From positions 16,616,001 through 16,680,000 of the forward strand of contig CM065322.1 in assembly GCA_033032175.1 (NCBI GenBank): a stretch of DNA of 64,000 nt, in the 5' to 3' direction. This DNA is from Saturnia japonica (Eukaryota; Arthropoda; Insecta; Lepidoptera; Saturniidae). Shown here one piece after another: positions 45,670 through 58,600 of the stretch; the first letter of the stretch is position 1; each line of letters opens with the position of its first letter. The position numbers and the translations under genes are program-made. The notes under the pieces are model-generated. The model was given only the letters and a program-made list of their open reading frames with translations, was not told the DNA's origin and searched no databases.

Positions 45670-45960
45670 TGGATTTGCAGCAACTAAATATACGCCTTAT
45701 GAACTGGTATTTGGGAAAACTTGTAACATAGGTACCTTCTAACTGACGAAATTGAACTATTGTTGAACTTTTATATAATATAGAAAATTATCCACCAGAA
45801 TTAAAATTTAGGTTGTAAAAAGCTCAATGTGAAGCAAGACAAAATTTAATTAAATCTAAAGAGATTACAAAATATAAGTTTGATGAATTTTAAAACCTGT
45901 AATATATGTTATATACAAGAAAGATGATTTTTTATTAGTAAAAAACGAAATAGATATTTA
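45670..45960 (+). pseudogene. Gypsy-type integrase C-terminal remnant
   Basis: Translation shows TKYTPYELVFGKT, a signature of gypsy/17.6-type integrases, then YPPELKFRL, KAQCEARQNLIKSKE and a DDFLLVKNE-like block. Several stops. No LTR was recognised nearby. Confidence 0.75.
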
Positions 45961-46191
45961 TTAAGTAACAATAAAGAACAAATTATACGTAAACCAAATT
46001 AAATGTCACCTAAAAAATTGTAATTGTTAATTCGATTTTTTTTTTTCTGTTTGATCGGGCGTGTAGAATAAGAGAAGAAAAAGCACGAAAAATAGTTAAT
46101 ATTCTATCAATAACAAATAAATAATATAAACTGATTATTAAAATAACATTTGGAATACATCGACCCTACTGTAAAACAAATCTTGAACATT

Positions 46192-46311
46192 TCAGTTGCA
46201 GTCCAGTTGCAGTTGCAGTCCATCTTTTTCCACATCGTCACAAAGTTCACAGAGCTCTTCGTCTATTTTATTTATTAATAACTCTTGATTTGTATCAACA
46301 ATACTATTCAT
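46192..46311 (-). CDS. Small ORF, 39 codons, unrecognised
   Basis: ATG at 46311, stop at 46192. Acidic, with ELCELCDDVEKDG and a LQLQL tail encoded by a short CAACTG repeat. Reported only because it lies on the same strand near 45350-45514. Confidence 0.2.
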   Translation of the reverse strand: MNSIVDTNQELLINKIDEELCELCDDVEKDGLQLQLDCN

Positions 46312-46633
46312 TGCCTTCGTCCCATCTCAAAAACCATTGCAAAGGATAAATTAAATAGTAAAAATTTATAAGAAATTTGGAAATGTACCTAATTGATCAT
46401 TTATTTATTGAAGAAGCGCCAACAGCGCGCATATTTTACTTGAGCCATTTTTACAATTCATTCTAAGTCTAATACAGTTAACATAAAATAACGCAAATGT
46501 AATTTAAAAAATAAAATAAAGCAAGTTATATACAAGTAAGTTAATACAATGTATGAAAAAATACTAATAATAAAAAATTATAATTTAAATTAATATTATA
46601 CTAATATAAATAACATAAAAGTTAGTCTATATA

Positions 46634-47967
46634 TTTTTTTTTTTTCTGACTACACTGTTAGTCTATCCTAAAACAGAGCCGCTGCGGCTTTTACAGTTTC
46701 ACCGGACTTGGGGGCGAGCGCTTAGGGCACTCAGCCGCGAAAGTTTGTGACGACCCGCACGAGGGTGCCAGAGTGGCCGAACCTCGGCTCGGGCGGTCGT
46801 CGCGAATGCGAAAAGGTCGCGATCTAACTAATTCCCTGTTCCTACGAGAATTCGAACTAACTAACATATACTCATATGCACGTTCCCCTCCTCCTGGGAG
46901 GAAGGAGTGGACCATGCGTATGTGTATTTAATAATCGGAATGGTTTTTCTACACTAACTAGTGCATTAGTCTACCTAGCGCAAAAAAAGAAAAAAAGGTC
47001 CCTTACAGAACCTATGTACCTGTGTGGTGTGCACGTGTGTGTGTTCATACGTGTGTAATGTTGTGTGTGGGTAACTAAGTGTTGCACGTATAGTGTCACT
47101 TGTATCGCGCGGGCGGCTGCCTGACCCAAGGGCTTCACACCGAGGAACGGACCTAGGCTTGGGTTGCCGCTAGAGAGGGTGGACGTGACGGGTGTGCGGG
47201 AGCGAAGTTAACCGCCCGTCCTCTGCGGAGAGAACGGTGGTTACGCGGGCGTGGGGGTGGCACGCTCTGTTTGGAGAGACGGTGGCGTAGAACGCGTTAG
47301 CTGTTTCGGTTTGGTCGGGCGGGTCAGTGAATATATTACGCTGCCGGCGTTTTCTCCGGCAGGCGTTGGGGTCGGGAACATATGAAGCTGCCGCTTTTAT
47401 TAGGGGATTCGCGTGGTTCGATGCGGTGTCGAAATAAGAGCGAGAAAGGTGTTTGACATAGGCATGTATCGAAGGACGGCCCATATCTCTATGGAGATCC
47501 TCCATACGAACATACCTAGGGGCGCCGGTAAGGCGGTGAAGAAACCTATTCTGGATGGCTTGTAAGCGTTTCCAATTATATCTTGGCATATGTGCGAACA
47601 CAACGCAGCTATATGTCATAATCGGTCGGATACACATCTTGTAGAACGTAAGCTTGTGTCTCGTGGACATTTTGCTTGCAGCACATAACAGAGGAAGCAA
47701 TCGGGCGAGGGTCCAGGCGGCCCTTTTCCTAACCAGAGTGATGTGGCGTATAAAGGAGAGTCTACTATCTAGGGTTACACCTAGATATTTGGTCTCCTTT
47801 ACCCAGGGGATCGGATTACCGAAGAGTTCAAGGGGATGATCCTTGTGTTTTTTCGGTATCTGTGAGGCGGTTTGGTCGAAGAGCACCGCTGTGCTCTTCG
47901 TGGGGTTTATGGCTATTCGCCAGTCGTTAAACCACTTCCCGAGAGTGGTCACGGCTCTTTCGATTGT
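46634..47967 (-). mobile_element. Jockey-type LINE, 3' part with C-terminal reverse transcriptase
   Basis: The frame from about 47967 to 47170 encodes the end of reverse transcriptase (WFNDWRIAINPTKS, KYLGVTLD, RIHKLTFYK-like arrangement) and a basic tail. About 530 bases of 3' UTR and a poly(A) tail follow, seen as poly-T at 46634-46645. No frame disruption over 265 codons, but the 5' three quarters are missing. Its 3' UTR recurs at 13755-14105, 15885-15985 and 41648-41822. Confidence 0.88.
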
Positions 47968-48629
47968 TACTCAATATTTATAGTATGAGTTTTATCACGT
48001 ACAAAGGTACTTAGGTAATTTAAATATTTATGTATTATCACTTTAATTTTTTTTTTTAGTTTTTCGTTAATGTCAAGCCGTTTCTTATATCATAAACTAT
48101 CGCATTTCTCCTGGCTCTGCTCGCGTCATCGTTGGTTGATTTATGTCATATTTTTTTTTTTTTTTATATTCAGGAGCACTGTTACTAGTTAGACAACCGG
48201 AACAGAATTGCTAAATACCAATTTTCATAGATTTATCTTCAAAAATAACGGATTTGCTTACAAGCTTCCATCCCCTTTTATACCACCTTGGGTGTTGAAT
48301 TTCAAAATATCCTCTCTTAGTGCTTACCTACAGTTTAAAAGGAAGCCGCTTTGAGTTTAACCTCTAAGGATAACATATAATAAGTATTTTTATCTTTATA
48401 AAAATAACCGGGAGCCGGGGTTAGCACGATTCGCGCGTTTGCCCGATCGACGTCATTCTGTAGTTTACGCGAGCGCAGCCGTGGGGATAACTAGAGATAT
48501 AAATTTAATGTCAATGCCATACATTTATTACATTTCTGTTAGCGTTAACGATTGTACGAAGACAATTTGTCTAGGCACCGTTTTTTTTTTTTGGTAGGTA
48601 GCCACAGCAGAATCCAAACGCAACAGTGA

Positions 48630-48745
48630 CCACCGAGAGATCGAAAATCCATTGGCGACCGACCTGCAAGCCTATTGGCAGCTGGATATACACTGGCCGA
48701 TCCCGAAACCCGATAACACCAAAAGAGAGTCACTGTACCGGAACT
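48630..48745 (+). repeat. Repeat R3, second copy
   Basis: CAAGCCTATTGGCAGCTGGA and AAAAGAGAGTCACTGT in common with 13630-13750. Directly abuts the S2 SINE. Confidence 0.5.
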
Positions 48746-48794
48746 ATCACCATACACATGAAGGTCGCAGCCCAGTTGAACACAGATCTCTACC

Positions 48795-49024
48795 AATTTT
48801 ACATACAATCACGCCTTTATCCCCGAAGGATTAAGCAGAGGTGTACCGACAGTTTGCCGGGTATGTTTTTAGGTCCCGTTTAATAGGGATCAAGTCTATT
48901 GCCATTAATCGGTCACAAAGCCAAACTACGAGTTACTAACCCCCGATAACACTTTACTCGACCTGGTAATCGGATCAAGGACCTCGAACTTAGCAGTCTG
49001 GCTTAGAACCAGTAGGCTAATGAG
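48795..49024 (-). repeat. S2 SINE copy
   Basis: Same blocks as 32036-32286: ATCCCCGAAGGATTAAGCAG, TTTAGGTCCCGTTTAATAGG, CAAAGCCAAACTACGAG and AGTAGGCTAATGAGAC. Confidence 0.75.
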
Positions 49025-49294
49025 ACAGGTAGATATGTACACCGGCGGATCCAGCAATACGACCCGTCTAAGCGTGCCACTGTGCAGGTATGTACCTAGT
49101 ACCCGAAGTGACAAATTATTACGGTCACAGAACTTTCAAGTAACGAATACCATATATTCTCAACAGCTTGCCTGCGGACGTACGACATGAAACTAAAAAA
49201 CATTATTTTTTTAAAATATTATCTCCAAACTATAGAAATGGGAGATACAAATATTGTCAACAAGAATAACAGAAGTTTTGTTGGACAATTTAAA

Positions 49295-49400
49295 GTTTTG
49301 AATGAATGAATACTTTATTGAACTTTTAAGTTTTACACTAGCAGGCTTAATGCTATTAAGAATTTTCTACCAGCTAGCCAGGCGGTAATGTGGAAAAAAA
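49295..49400 (+). repeat. Repeat R4 fragment
   Basis: TACTTTATTGAACTTTTAAG, CTTAATGCTATTAAG, TTTTCTACCAGCTAGCCAGG; partner of 11950-12060. Confidence 0.4.
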
Positions 49401-52285
49401 TATTATTTTCGGTAGTGGAAAAAGAAAATTAAACTTTAATAAAAACTAACATGAGCAAACACAACAATATAATAATATACTTTTGACGTGACAACGTCTT
49501 ATAATTCGATGGAGCTGGCTGCACGCACGAAAAAACATGACTCATGCGGCGTTACCTCGCTCTGTGGCGTTCCTTTTAAGGCTTGAAGTGCAAGTGAGAG
49601 CGTGGAACGAGCGACAAAGAGGCACAATTGGCCTCCGCGTTCGGCCCTTTCATTTCCTACTTTTCCTATCATCGTCCTATTCTCAACAGAATAACACAAA
49701 TTGTAAAAAGTTAAATATCACACATGTTTAAAAGTTGTAAAACAATTGCTCAAAGCACATTCATACTTGTAAAAACTATGTACATTGTAAAAAAATATTG
49801 ACATAATTGTATTTATACGTACTAATAAATGTAACTTGATCAATTCAATTGTCATTTCCATTTACCTCCTTCTCTATATCCATACAAAATATCTATCAAA
49901 CAAATAAAATTAAAATTTTCTTTTGAAAAATGCTACCATTCCATCAGTATTTTCTTATGACGTTGTCACGTTCAACTATCGTCAGTAAACCGACTTTACA
50001 GACAACCGATTTTTTTTTTATTTGTAAACTTTCTGTTATTAAATAATAAGTGATGGGTGTGCACTCAGTGTGTGATGGCCGCGATGAAGTTAGGCACAAC
50101 TGTCGTGACCTTTTCTAATTAAAAAAATCAAAAACTCTTATTGTACAGGTCTCTCTCGTGAAGGATTCCCGAGGCCGAAACCCCTGTCGCCCTCCTCTAA
50201 ATCCGATCCTGACCATAGCTCCTAACAAAACCTAAATTTCAACATACAAATATCTCTGCCTACTCGTCAACGGGTTAGTAGTCGTTAACATAGCCAAACT
50301 GACGTGTAAATTGGATACAACTAGAACGACAATTTAACTGTTAAATGAATCGGCAAACCAACGCCACAAATTAATAACAACAGATAGTTAAATCTTTTTT
50401 TTCTGTAGCTGTACTACGCGCGTTAATTAAATGAATTCTTGGCATTGAAAAAGTACAGTCTATCTCAATGGACACACGGCTTGTCATTTCTTCAATCGGA
50501 CGTTTTATAAACGCGCGTTCATTAAACTTCCGTGCGTATTGAGTAAAAATGCAAGAATTCATTTTTTTTATTATAAACTTGATATAAAAAATATAAATCT
50601 GTAATCATTATATTAATATGTAAAGCAAAAACTTTGTACCTCTTTTTAAGCGTATTACGTGCACGGAAGACTGTGAGATTTGGCATGGTTAAAATTTATA
50701 TGGAGAAGGAGTGCAGAAAGCTAAAGTTTATCTATAATATATATTACTAATATATTAAATTAAATAAATTAATACTGCGTATCCTAACCCGAAAGTGCCA
50801 TTGTACTTAGACCCACCAATATATTACCATTGTCACTCGATGAAAAGTGACTGCAAGTGATATAATATTCATTGTTTAGGTTCATACTGTAAATGTCCAA
50901 CAGAAAATAGTCTATCATTAAAAAGTCGGTGGTCGAATTTCGATCATTGGGCGATCGCTATTTATGATATGAGTCGCGTAAGTCGCAAAACGTTATAGTT
51001 AGATGAAGTTATCGGATAAATCAATGTATAAACAGATCCTTCAATTCCATTATTAAAGTTATAGGTTACTTTTCTTTTGCTGCACTGCGTATCTCTATAT
51101 ATGACGAAAGTGACGATGAAAAGAAACGTAAGAAAAATATTTATTTTTAACAAAATTTGAGGGGATTTTGATATTCTACAATATTTATGAAAAAAAATAG
51201 CAAAACCCATATTAGCATATACAGAGCAAATCAAAATGCCAGTTGCGAACAAAACGGCCCCAGCTCAGCATAATGTAGGTTGTAACAACCAGCGTGGTCT
51301 TCCGTTGAAGCCGTTACGTGGCGTCACATGAACGTACATACTAACTTAAATAGTTTACGTTCAAAAGTTTAAATTAATACGTGAGACTTATACGTAAAAC
51401 AGAAGTAATGTCTTTATATAAAACTTCAATAGATGATACAAAAAACAAACAAAAGCAACTTAAAGAAAAATAAAGAAAACTAACATAATTTAGTTTAAAA
51501 ATAACCGTTCATTTTAAACATTTAATTATGTTTTGACAATTAAAAAAAGTCTGTGAAATATATTCACCTTTTGTTCATTAATTGTTAACTTTATCATATT
51601 GTTGTCATGCGGTATAAAAATTTTTGAGAGATACAGTGTAAACTCTTTATAATCGAAACATCAAGACTGAGCATTTTTTGTCGTTATAGAGAGTTATCGT
51701 TATAATGATGAGTTTCAATATGTGGGTTTTAACGCAATTAACCAAACCAAGTTGTGATCACTATTCAACTTTTGTTATTAGGATTTAATCGTTATAAAGT
51801 TGATCATGCGGTATAAAAATTTTTGGAGATATTTTTGTTTTGCTACACACTTGCTTTGTTTTGTAAGTTTACACACACACGTTTTAAAATTTAAAAAGGG
51901 TCACATAACGTTGTTACATTTATGTAAAAAAATATGTTTTTTTGCGAATTGAGTTAGCTGTTTTTTTTTTTTTTTTGTATGCGACGTTTGGCGCGACCTG
52001 GGACGAATAACTAACGGAACTGGGCTCGAACCGGAATAGAACCCGCGTCCACACTAATCGTCACAATGATTTACCGTAATATTCTAATAATTATGCTTAT
52101 TAAACGGCGGTTATCAAAAAAGGTCGTATTTGACTCGGGAGACTGTTGACGTAGTTAGGTAGTAATACAGGGGGTCATAGCCCACCCAGCAATTGTTCTA
52201 AAATGTAATTGATCGATATAAAATTCAGTAGTATATTTTTAATGTAAAGTTGGGAAAATTAATGCACTTTTATCCGGCGGTAAAA
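49401..52285. other. Intergenic, mostly unassigned
   Basis: Holds the R2 repeat (50650-50960). 51609 and 51806 share CATGCGGTATAAAAATTTTTG, about 200 bases apart. A GC-rich patch lies at 49510-49680. No gene seen. Confidence 0.45.
50650..50960 (-). repeat. Interspersed repeat R2
   Basis: Reverse-complementary to 60345-60640: blocks TTTATATGGAGAAGGAGTGC, TGATATAATATTCATTG, ACAGAAAATAGTCTAT and TTCGATCATTGGGC all match. Confidence 0.8.
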
Positions 52286-52866
52286 TTAATTTACTCCTAT
52301 CAGGGAACAATGCATAACCCAGCATTCTTTTGACGTTTTCTGGAATAAATTTGTAATTCTGACATATTTCGTTAGGTGGACTTTTGGTACTAGCATATGG
52401 TTACGATATTTATCAGTGGTCATGGTGTTTCTGATCCAAACGAGGTATGTTCCTCCACCAACACGAATTCCCGTCCAAACCATAATTGTCCCGCCGCGGT
52501 ATGGAGGACTTCCTGAAGGTTTTGCAGTCGGCTCTCACGACCAGGACCTCGCTATCCATATTCTCTTCGTTAATTAGAATGGAAATCGAATCGAGAATTG
52601 ACTGGAGCCTCTGAACCAACTGCATTGTCGTAACATTTGGTTGTCTTGCGGCAACTTGCAAAAAACGGTCGTCGTTGGGCGGTTATGCGCTTCCCGCCCG
52701 AGTGTCTTACAGCCACTTCACCAGTAGCACGATAACGTGACCATAACCTTGATATCACGTTTCGTTTTCTTCCAATCTCCTCAGCTATAGTCCGTTGAGT
52801 AGTCCCAGCTTGAAGCATGCCTAATGCACTTAACATTTCCTTTCTCATTAAATGGCGCTGCTGCAA
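52286..52866 (-). pseudogene. Tc1-like transposase remnant
   Basis: The start encodes a paired-type helix-turn-helix (ALGMLQAGTTQRTIAEEIGRKR, ISRLWSRYRATG), then an RxPNVTTMQLVQRL block and, after frame changes, RGGTIMVWTGI and MTTDKY, Tc1 catalytic-domain signatures. The central part is deleted. Confidence 0.82.
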
Positions 52867-53466
52867 TCATGCCAATGTGTGCATCACCAAAAATAAAATT
52901 ATGGTAAATTGCAACCTCGAACTTCACAAGGTTATGAGACGCGCAAATCTTTTGTTTTTAATTAATTGTTTCAAATTCAATTTTGGAATCGTCCAAAAAG
53001 GCCTACAAATTGAGCTCTCTTCAAAAGATTTTAAAACCAACCAGTATTTTTTGAGTTTAATTTTATACAAAATATCCCTCTAAACGATGTTGATGTGATT
53101 ACATATACTAAATCAATAAAGATTGTTGATATTGGAGGAGGGGGTAGTGGGAGTAAATATGATTTTCACAATTCGCCCCTGCAGTCAAAATAAAACCAGA
53201 ATTATTATGCAACTTTTATTACAAAACAAATTTTAATCTTAATTTTATGTATTTACATTTGGTACTTATGCGATAGAGAGAAAACAAACTAAACTTTTTA
53301 CGCCTAACGTTATGATCAACAAAAACTAAAACTCAATTTAAAAAGTTGAACATATTAAACCTTATTTGATATGGACAAAAAAAAAAATTTTTTTAAATCA
53401 ATTCTAGTACGATACAGTTTAAGAAAAATCACATAAAACGATTATTAGTAGCATAAGGTCGCCTGA

Positions 53467-54874
53467 CTACTGATGCGGAGTGAGGCTGCGGAGCTGAGTT
53501 GCAAGTCATTCAAAGAGGGTGTCGCACAGTGGTTCAGGATTTGCAAATTAGGGTAGGCATCGAAAGTCGAAATTTCAGCCTAATTTTTTTTTTCAAAGGT
53601 TGATAGATTCATAATTCAAATCATTTTTATTCTTAGATAAATTTCGATATAAATTCAAAATAGTATTGGAGAAAAAATAATTAAATTTATTGTTCTATGG
53701 AAAAATTCAAGTGTTATTTATTGTATTACTCATAAAGTTATCAGTCAAGCACCTTCTAGTGTATATTTTGTTGTAGATTAAGGTTTGTGATCTATAAAAT
53801 TAATAAAATTGAAGTGTCTGTTTGTAATGTCAAAATAACAACTTTTTACTAAATGCAAATCTATACTAATATAATAAATGGAAAAGTTGTTTGTTTGTTT
53901 AAACACGCTAATCTCTGGAACTACAAGTCGGATTCGAAAAATTATTTTTGTATAAGGTAGCCAGACTCTCGAGGAATAGTATAGGTTATTTAAGATTGGG
54001 CTACAACTTTCAAGTAGCCTTAAATATTGATTTTACTTACGTAAGTCGGAAGTCGAGGGTCTCCCGAACTGCTTTAATCGCGTACGCTGGCGTAATTGTT
54101 AATGATACGGAAATGTATACAGTGTTCTACAATAATATTGGTCCGTAGTGTATCTATAAAAGTCAGCGATAGCATATGCCTATCTGTTATACATAAGCCA
54201 CAATAAGGTAAATTGTGACAAAGATTTGTTGAAAATTAAAAAGTGATTTATATGCATTTATTTAGACGGCATATTAATCCTTACAAACAAAAGTTACTTT
54301 ACCATAAAGACTAACATAAAAAATTAACATAAAAATTTCCATGAACTCAATAGTTTATGAGAAAAAAATATCTTTTTCATCAGTTGGGCAAAGTGCACTT
54401 TTTATTTTTTCTAACAAAATGGTTTCAACTGAGGAGTCTAATATATAAAATGTATATATTAGCATAAAAGAAGATAGTATAAATCCTAAATACAAATATG
54501 CATGTCCAGTCATTTACCGCCGCAACCTAACGCACTTATTTAGTTTTATCTGGGGTTCGCAGTAGCCTAATCTAAAAAATTATATTCCATGTCACGGAAA
54601 AAATGTTTTCCTCGTTATTGTAATTAAGAATTTGTATTTCAATAAAAGTTGTTTTGTTCAAAATTAGTAATCCGATTATTAAAAATCAGATAGAATTTCC
54701 TATGTTCCTAACTTTCAAATGTTGGACCACTGTGCGGCTCCACATGCCAAATGTATGAAATTTGAATAAACCTCGCAAGTCCATGTCTAATGATGCAGAG
54801 CTGAGTTTTTTATGCGATACTATTGGTCGACAGAACTCCGCAACTTCGATCCGTTTCTTCGCTCCGCATTAGTG
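53467..54874. mobile_element. Inverted-repeat DNA element containing nested repeats
   Basis: Outer arms ACTGATGCGGAGTGAGG (53469) and CTTCGCTCCGCATTAGTG (54857) pair, and inner arms CGCACAGTGGTTCAGG (53524) and GGACCACTGTGCG (54724) pair, in the order expected of long terminal inverted repeats. Inside are an R1 repeat and a Helitron-like 5' end. Confidence 0.55.
53860..54240 (+). mobile_element. Helitron-like 5' part, inserted in another repeat
   Basis: Begins TCTATACTAATATAATAA, shares the ACGCTAATCTC and GCGATAGCATATG blocks with 25603-26292. It interrupts the repeat that starts GAAGTGTCTGTTTGTAAT at 53806. The 3' end was not identified. Confidence 0.6.
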
Positions 54875-55029
54875 GATTGGCAGCATAACGGTATGATGTC
54901 ATCAGTTAGCTCAGTAATAGCATTATGAGACATTGGTTCATAAAAAGTTCGGAGAACGGACACCGCAATGAAACCGTAAAATGGCTAAGACAAACTTCAA
55001 GTATGAAGTTGGTATGAGGGTACAGACAC

Positions 55030-55250
55030 CACATCGATTGATGCAAGTTCGAATTCCTGCAATGAGCCTCAGTTTTCAGTGAAGGAAAACATTGTGATGA
55101 AACCATAACAAGGTGGTGAGGCTTTTTCTAATGCTCGCCTGGCTAGTTACCACCCTCAAGTTGAAAATCCATCACCAAACACCTGTAGGTGTGTTCTGGT
55201 AGTTCCAAGTGAGAGCCAGTCTTCCACAACAACACTAAACCTATATCGGT
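55030..55250 (+). repeat. S1 SINE copy
   Basis: Shares GTTCGAATTCCTGCAATGAG, GAAACCATAACAAGGTGGTG, CACCCTCAAGTTGAAAATCC and the ACCTGTAGGTGTGTTC block with the 60.7-kb copy. Confidence 0.75.
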
Positions 55251-55528
55251 AAAAAAAGCTGAATTAAGTTTATTCTGGCAGCTGGACTTAAAAGGATTTC
55301 ATCTTCAGCAACATTGTCACTTTACATAAGACGAGATCAAGGTCAAATATTCACCAATAACAATTTAAATTTCCATAGCAAAGACCTTCAAAAGAAATGA
55401 TGACAGCGTTAATACTTTTAAAAAAAAAACACGAAAACTGTTAAGTCACTTCCTACTTCAGTGTTATTAATCGACAACTTTGAGTCCACATGATCACAAA
55501 CAGTCCTGGGTTTTGGCTGAAAGGGAGG

Positions 55529-55674
55529 TTACTGCATTTCTGGAGCATTCTTCATGTATGTGTCCAGCTCCTTATCGAGGGCTGCCTTCGTTCCCGCCAT
55601 GTACTGCTCCAGCTGTTCATCCAGCTCCTCTTTCGTGAACATCGTCTTTGGAGGCTGGTTGCGAAGTATGCCAC
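55529..55674 (-). CDS. Chtop: Chtop exon 5: UAP56-binding motifs and stop
   Basis: Residues 211-258. Contains FTKEELDEQLEQYM and ALDKELDTYM, two copies of the motif through which CHTOP contacts the export helicase UAP56/DDX39B, then a short tail and TAA at 55529-55531. Acceptor TTGACAG/GT. Confidence 0.95.
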
Positions 55675-58600
55675 CTGTCAAGGAGAACAAAAGTACGTAT
55701 CATCTATAGACAAATAAATAAAATTGAAGTGTCTGTTTGTAATGCAAACTAACGAGTTTTTAGTAATTGCATATGAAAGTATATGTATATGGTACATATA
55801 ACAAAAAACAATTTTTGTCTGTCTGTTCAGGCTAATCTCCCAAACGGTTGGATCGATTTTGACAGAACTTTCACTGTCAGATAGCTCATGTTATAAGAAG
55901 TAACTTAGGCTACATTTATTTAAAAAAAAAATTTGAATTCCACGCATGTAAAAAAACTGTTGAGTTAAAGTATGCTGCCTATGCTTAAAGACAGCAGACT
56001 TTACTATGCCGTGGAATCAATTGAGTTACCTCAAAACGCTGACTCAATAAGCTGAGCCTGAGTTATTGAGTTGAAGTAAAGGATTTCACTGAATTACCCA
56101 TGTTTAATGGTGTTAAGACATTTTTTCATTCCCATCAAGCTAGTTGGTAGGCTACACATAGGTGTATTCCAATAGATGCACTTGAGAATCAAGCCTTCTT
56201 GGCTTAACATGTTACCATCTGCGGTGACATCATCAGTAACCATCAACTGAAATAGTTGTGAAATTTTTACAGATAAAAGTTACCTCTGCCCCGTCCTCTG
56301 GCGGATTGTCCATGAACAGGTTGACCCCAGAGCAATTGTCCTCTCTGAAGCTGACCTCCGTTGGCAAACGTCCCCGGTCGCGGTCGCTGCTGCACACGAT
56401 TCATCCGCGGTACACTCTGTCTTCCGCCCCTTAGAATATGTGAATAAATAAATTTAACAGTAACTTGGCATACATATGAGATACGGACACAAACACAGAC
56501 CAAGAAATAATTATCCTGCGGTAATCCCAACATCTCCAAAGCCATTATACACTTCAATAATTGTTAAGCACAAATGGTTAACAAGCTACGAATATTTTAA
56601 GAAACATTCTTTTAATCTTTCTGAAAAACCCTATATGCATGAAGAGACAGCAAGAACCATACTCTCGGAGTACATGGAGCTGGACCAATATCTGGTTAAT
56701 ACAATGCGACGCCAAGGACTGTTGCAGAGGTCTTTAACCACATCAGGCACTGGTGGGAGGAGTTAGGCTGTCAAGAGTAGTCTTCAGTTAAACTAAAGGT
56801 AGGTCTAAAGTCAACACCATCAAGCAAAATATACACATAATATAGAAGTAGTATTGTGGAAACCTAAACCATGTGTATGTTGCAGGACTATTATAGTACT
56901 TTGTAAGTTATGGTACTCTGTAAGCAGGGTTGGGCAGTATTTGAATTATATGTAATTTGTAATTGGTATTTCAAATACCTGATTCTGAGATATTTTGTAA
57001 TTAGTATTTCAAAATACTTATGGCTTCAAAATACAATTGAACACAACCCGGGACGGGTCAATCTCTCTAGCCCACTGCTGCTTCAGGACAACGCTAGACG
57101 CCATACTTCACGACAGACATTCACTAAATTAAAGGATTTGCGGTTGGAATGTCTCTGACACCCACCATACTCCTCGGACCTTGCTTCAACAAATTACTAC
57201 TTTTTTCGGAATATGGACAATTTGTTGCCAGAAAATTTTTTAATTCGATGACACGGTTGTACAAACTGCCTTCAAAGATTTTACTGATTCTCACTCCCAC
57301 AATTTTTTAGCAATTGAATTAATGAGCTACATATAAAATGGCGAAAGTGCGTAGATAATAATGGTATATACGAGGGGAGGTCCAAAAAATCGTAAAACGG
57401 AAGGGTTTTTTATCTTTTGGCTCTAAATGAGCCAAAATTGCCTCCATTACCCCATTGTCGTCGGAAAATTTCCTTCTCCTAAGTCTTTTTTTAAATTGGG
57501 AAACAAATAAAAATCACTTGAGGCCAGATCTGGACTGTAGTGATTAATTACTGTGGTGGACTAGTGATTCGAAGCCATGCGTGTGCAGAGCAGCCATTGC
57601 AAATCTGCTCTTATGAACCGGCGCGTTGTCTTGCAAGAGCAACACACCCTCGGTTAATTTTCCTCGACGTTTTTATTGATGGCCTCTTTTAATTTATCTA
57701 GTATGGTTGCGTAGTGTTCTCCGGTTATGGTCCATCCCTTTTCTTTGTAATCAAACAGTATTATCCTGTCACAACCTCAAACACAATAGCCATCAATTTT
57801 TCAGCCGACTCCGACACGTGGTGTCCCCTATTTTATACCATTGCATGGACTCGTGTTTGGACTCAGGCGCAAAGTGATGAACCCATGTTTCATCTTCAAT
57901 AACAATCCACACCAAAATCTGTGCAGGTTCGTCTCCACACAACTCCGAAAATTGTTTTGACGCTTCGACGCGCTGCTGTTTATGAAGCGGCGCGGCGTGA
58001 GCATTCTCGGTACCCATCTTACACTGACTGACTTTTGGTCATACCCCACCTGGGTACGTCATGTAGGATTCGCAAAATGGTGGTATCTGATACTCCCAAC
58101 TAATGCAGATAAGTGTTTTTCTTCAAACGGGTGTCCTCCAGTACAATTTTTATACGAAGTCTGATGTTGTGGCCTCAACTGGCTTTCTTGAGTGAGGGTA
58201 TCATCACTCAATCGATCAATCGACTTCATTGATTTACTAGGGCACTGTTCCTAATAGACTGTTTCTATTTAATTCAAAATGGTCCAAGCGTTCTTTCCTT
58301 GCTTGATAAGGAATTTTATCACAGCACGGTGTTCAATTTTCTCCATTGTCTCAGTTTTTTCCATATTGGCTTGTTTAGCAGGCAAGTGTTTGGAAACGAA
58401 TGCCGCAATAGGACTGAAACTCAATTTATATACTAACGATGAGACCCCAATTAGTAGGTCACTAAGGGAGCACCCCTATCCCCACTCCATTCCACAAACT
58501 TTTGGACCTCCCAGCGTACATACTTCGATTGATTAAATACCTATATAATTTAACTTTTTTTTTTAATTTACTTTTCCATATTAAATGCTAATTTCATATG

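Noticed and set aside
57714..58536. Short plus-strand open frames at 57714-58536
   Set aside because: Antisense shadows of the inner mariner transposase.
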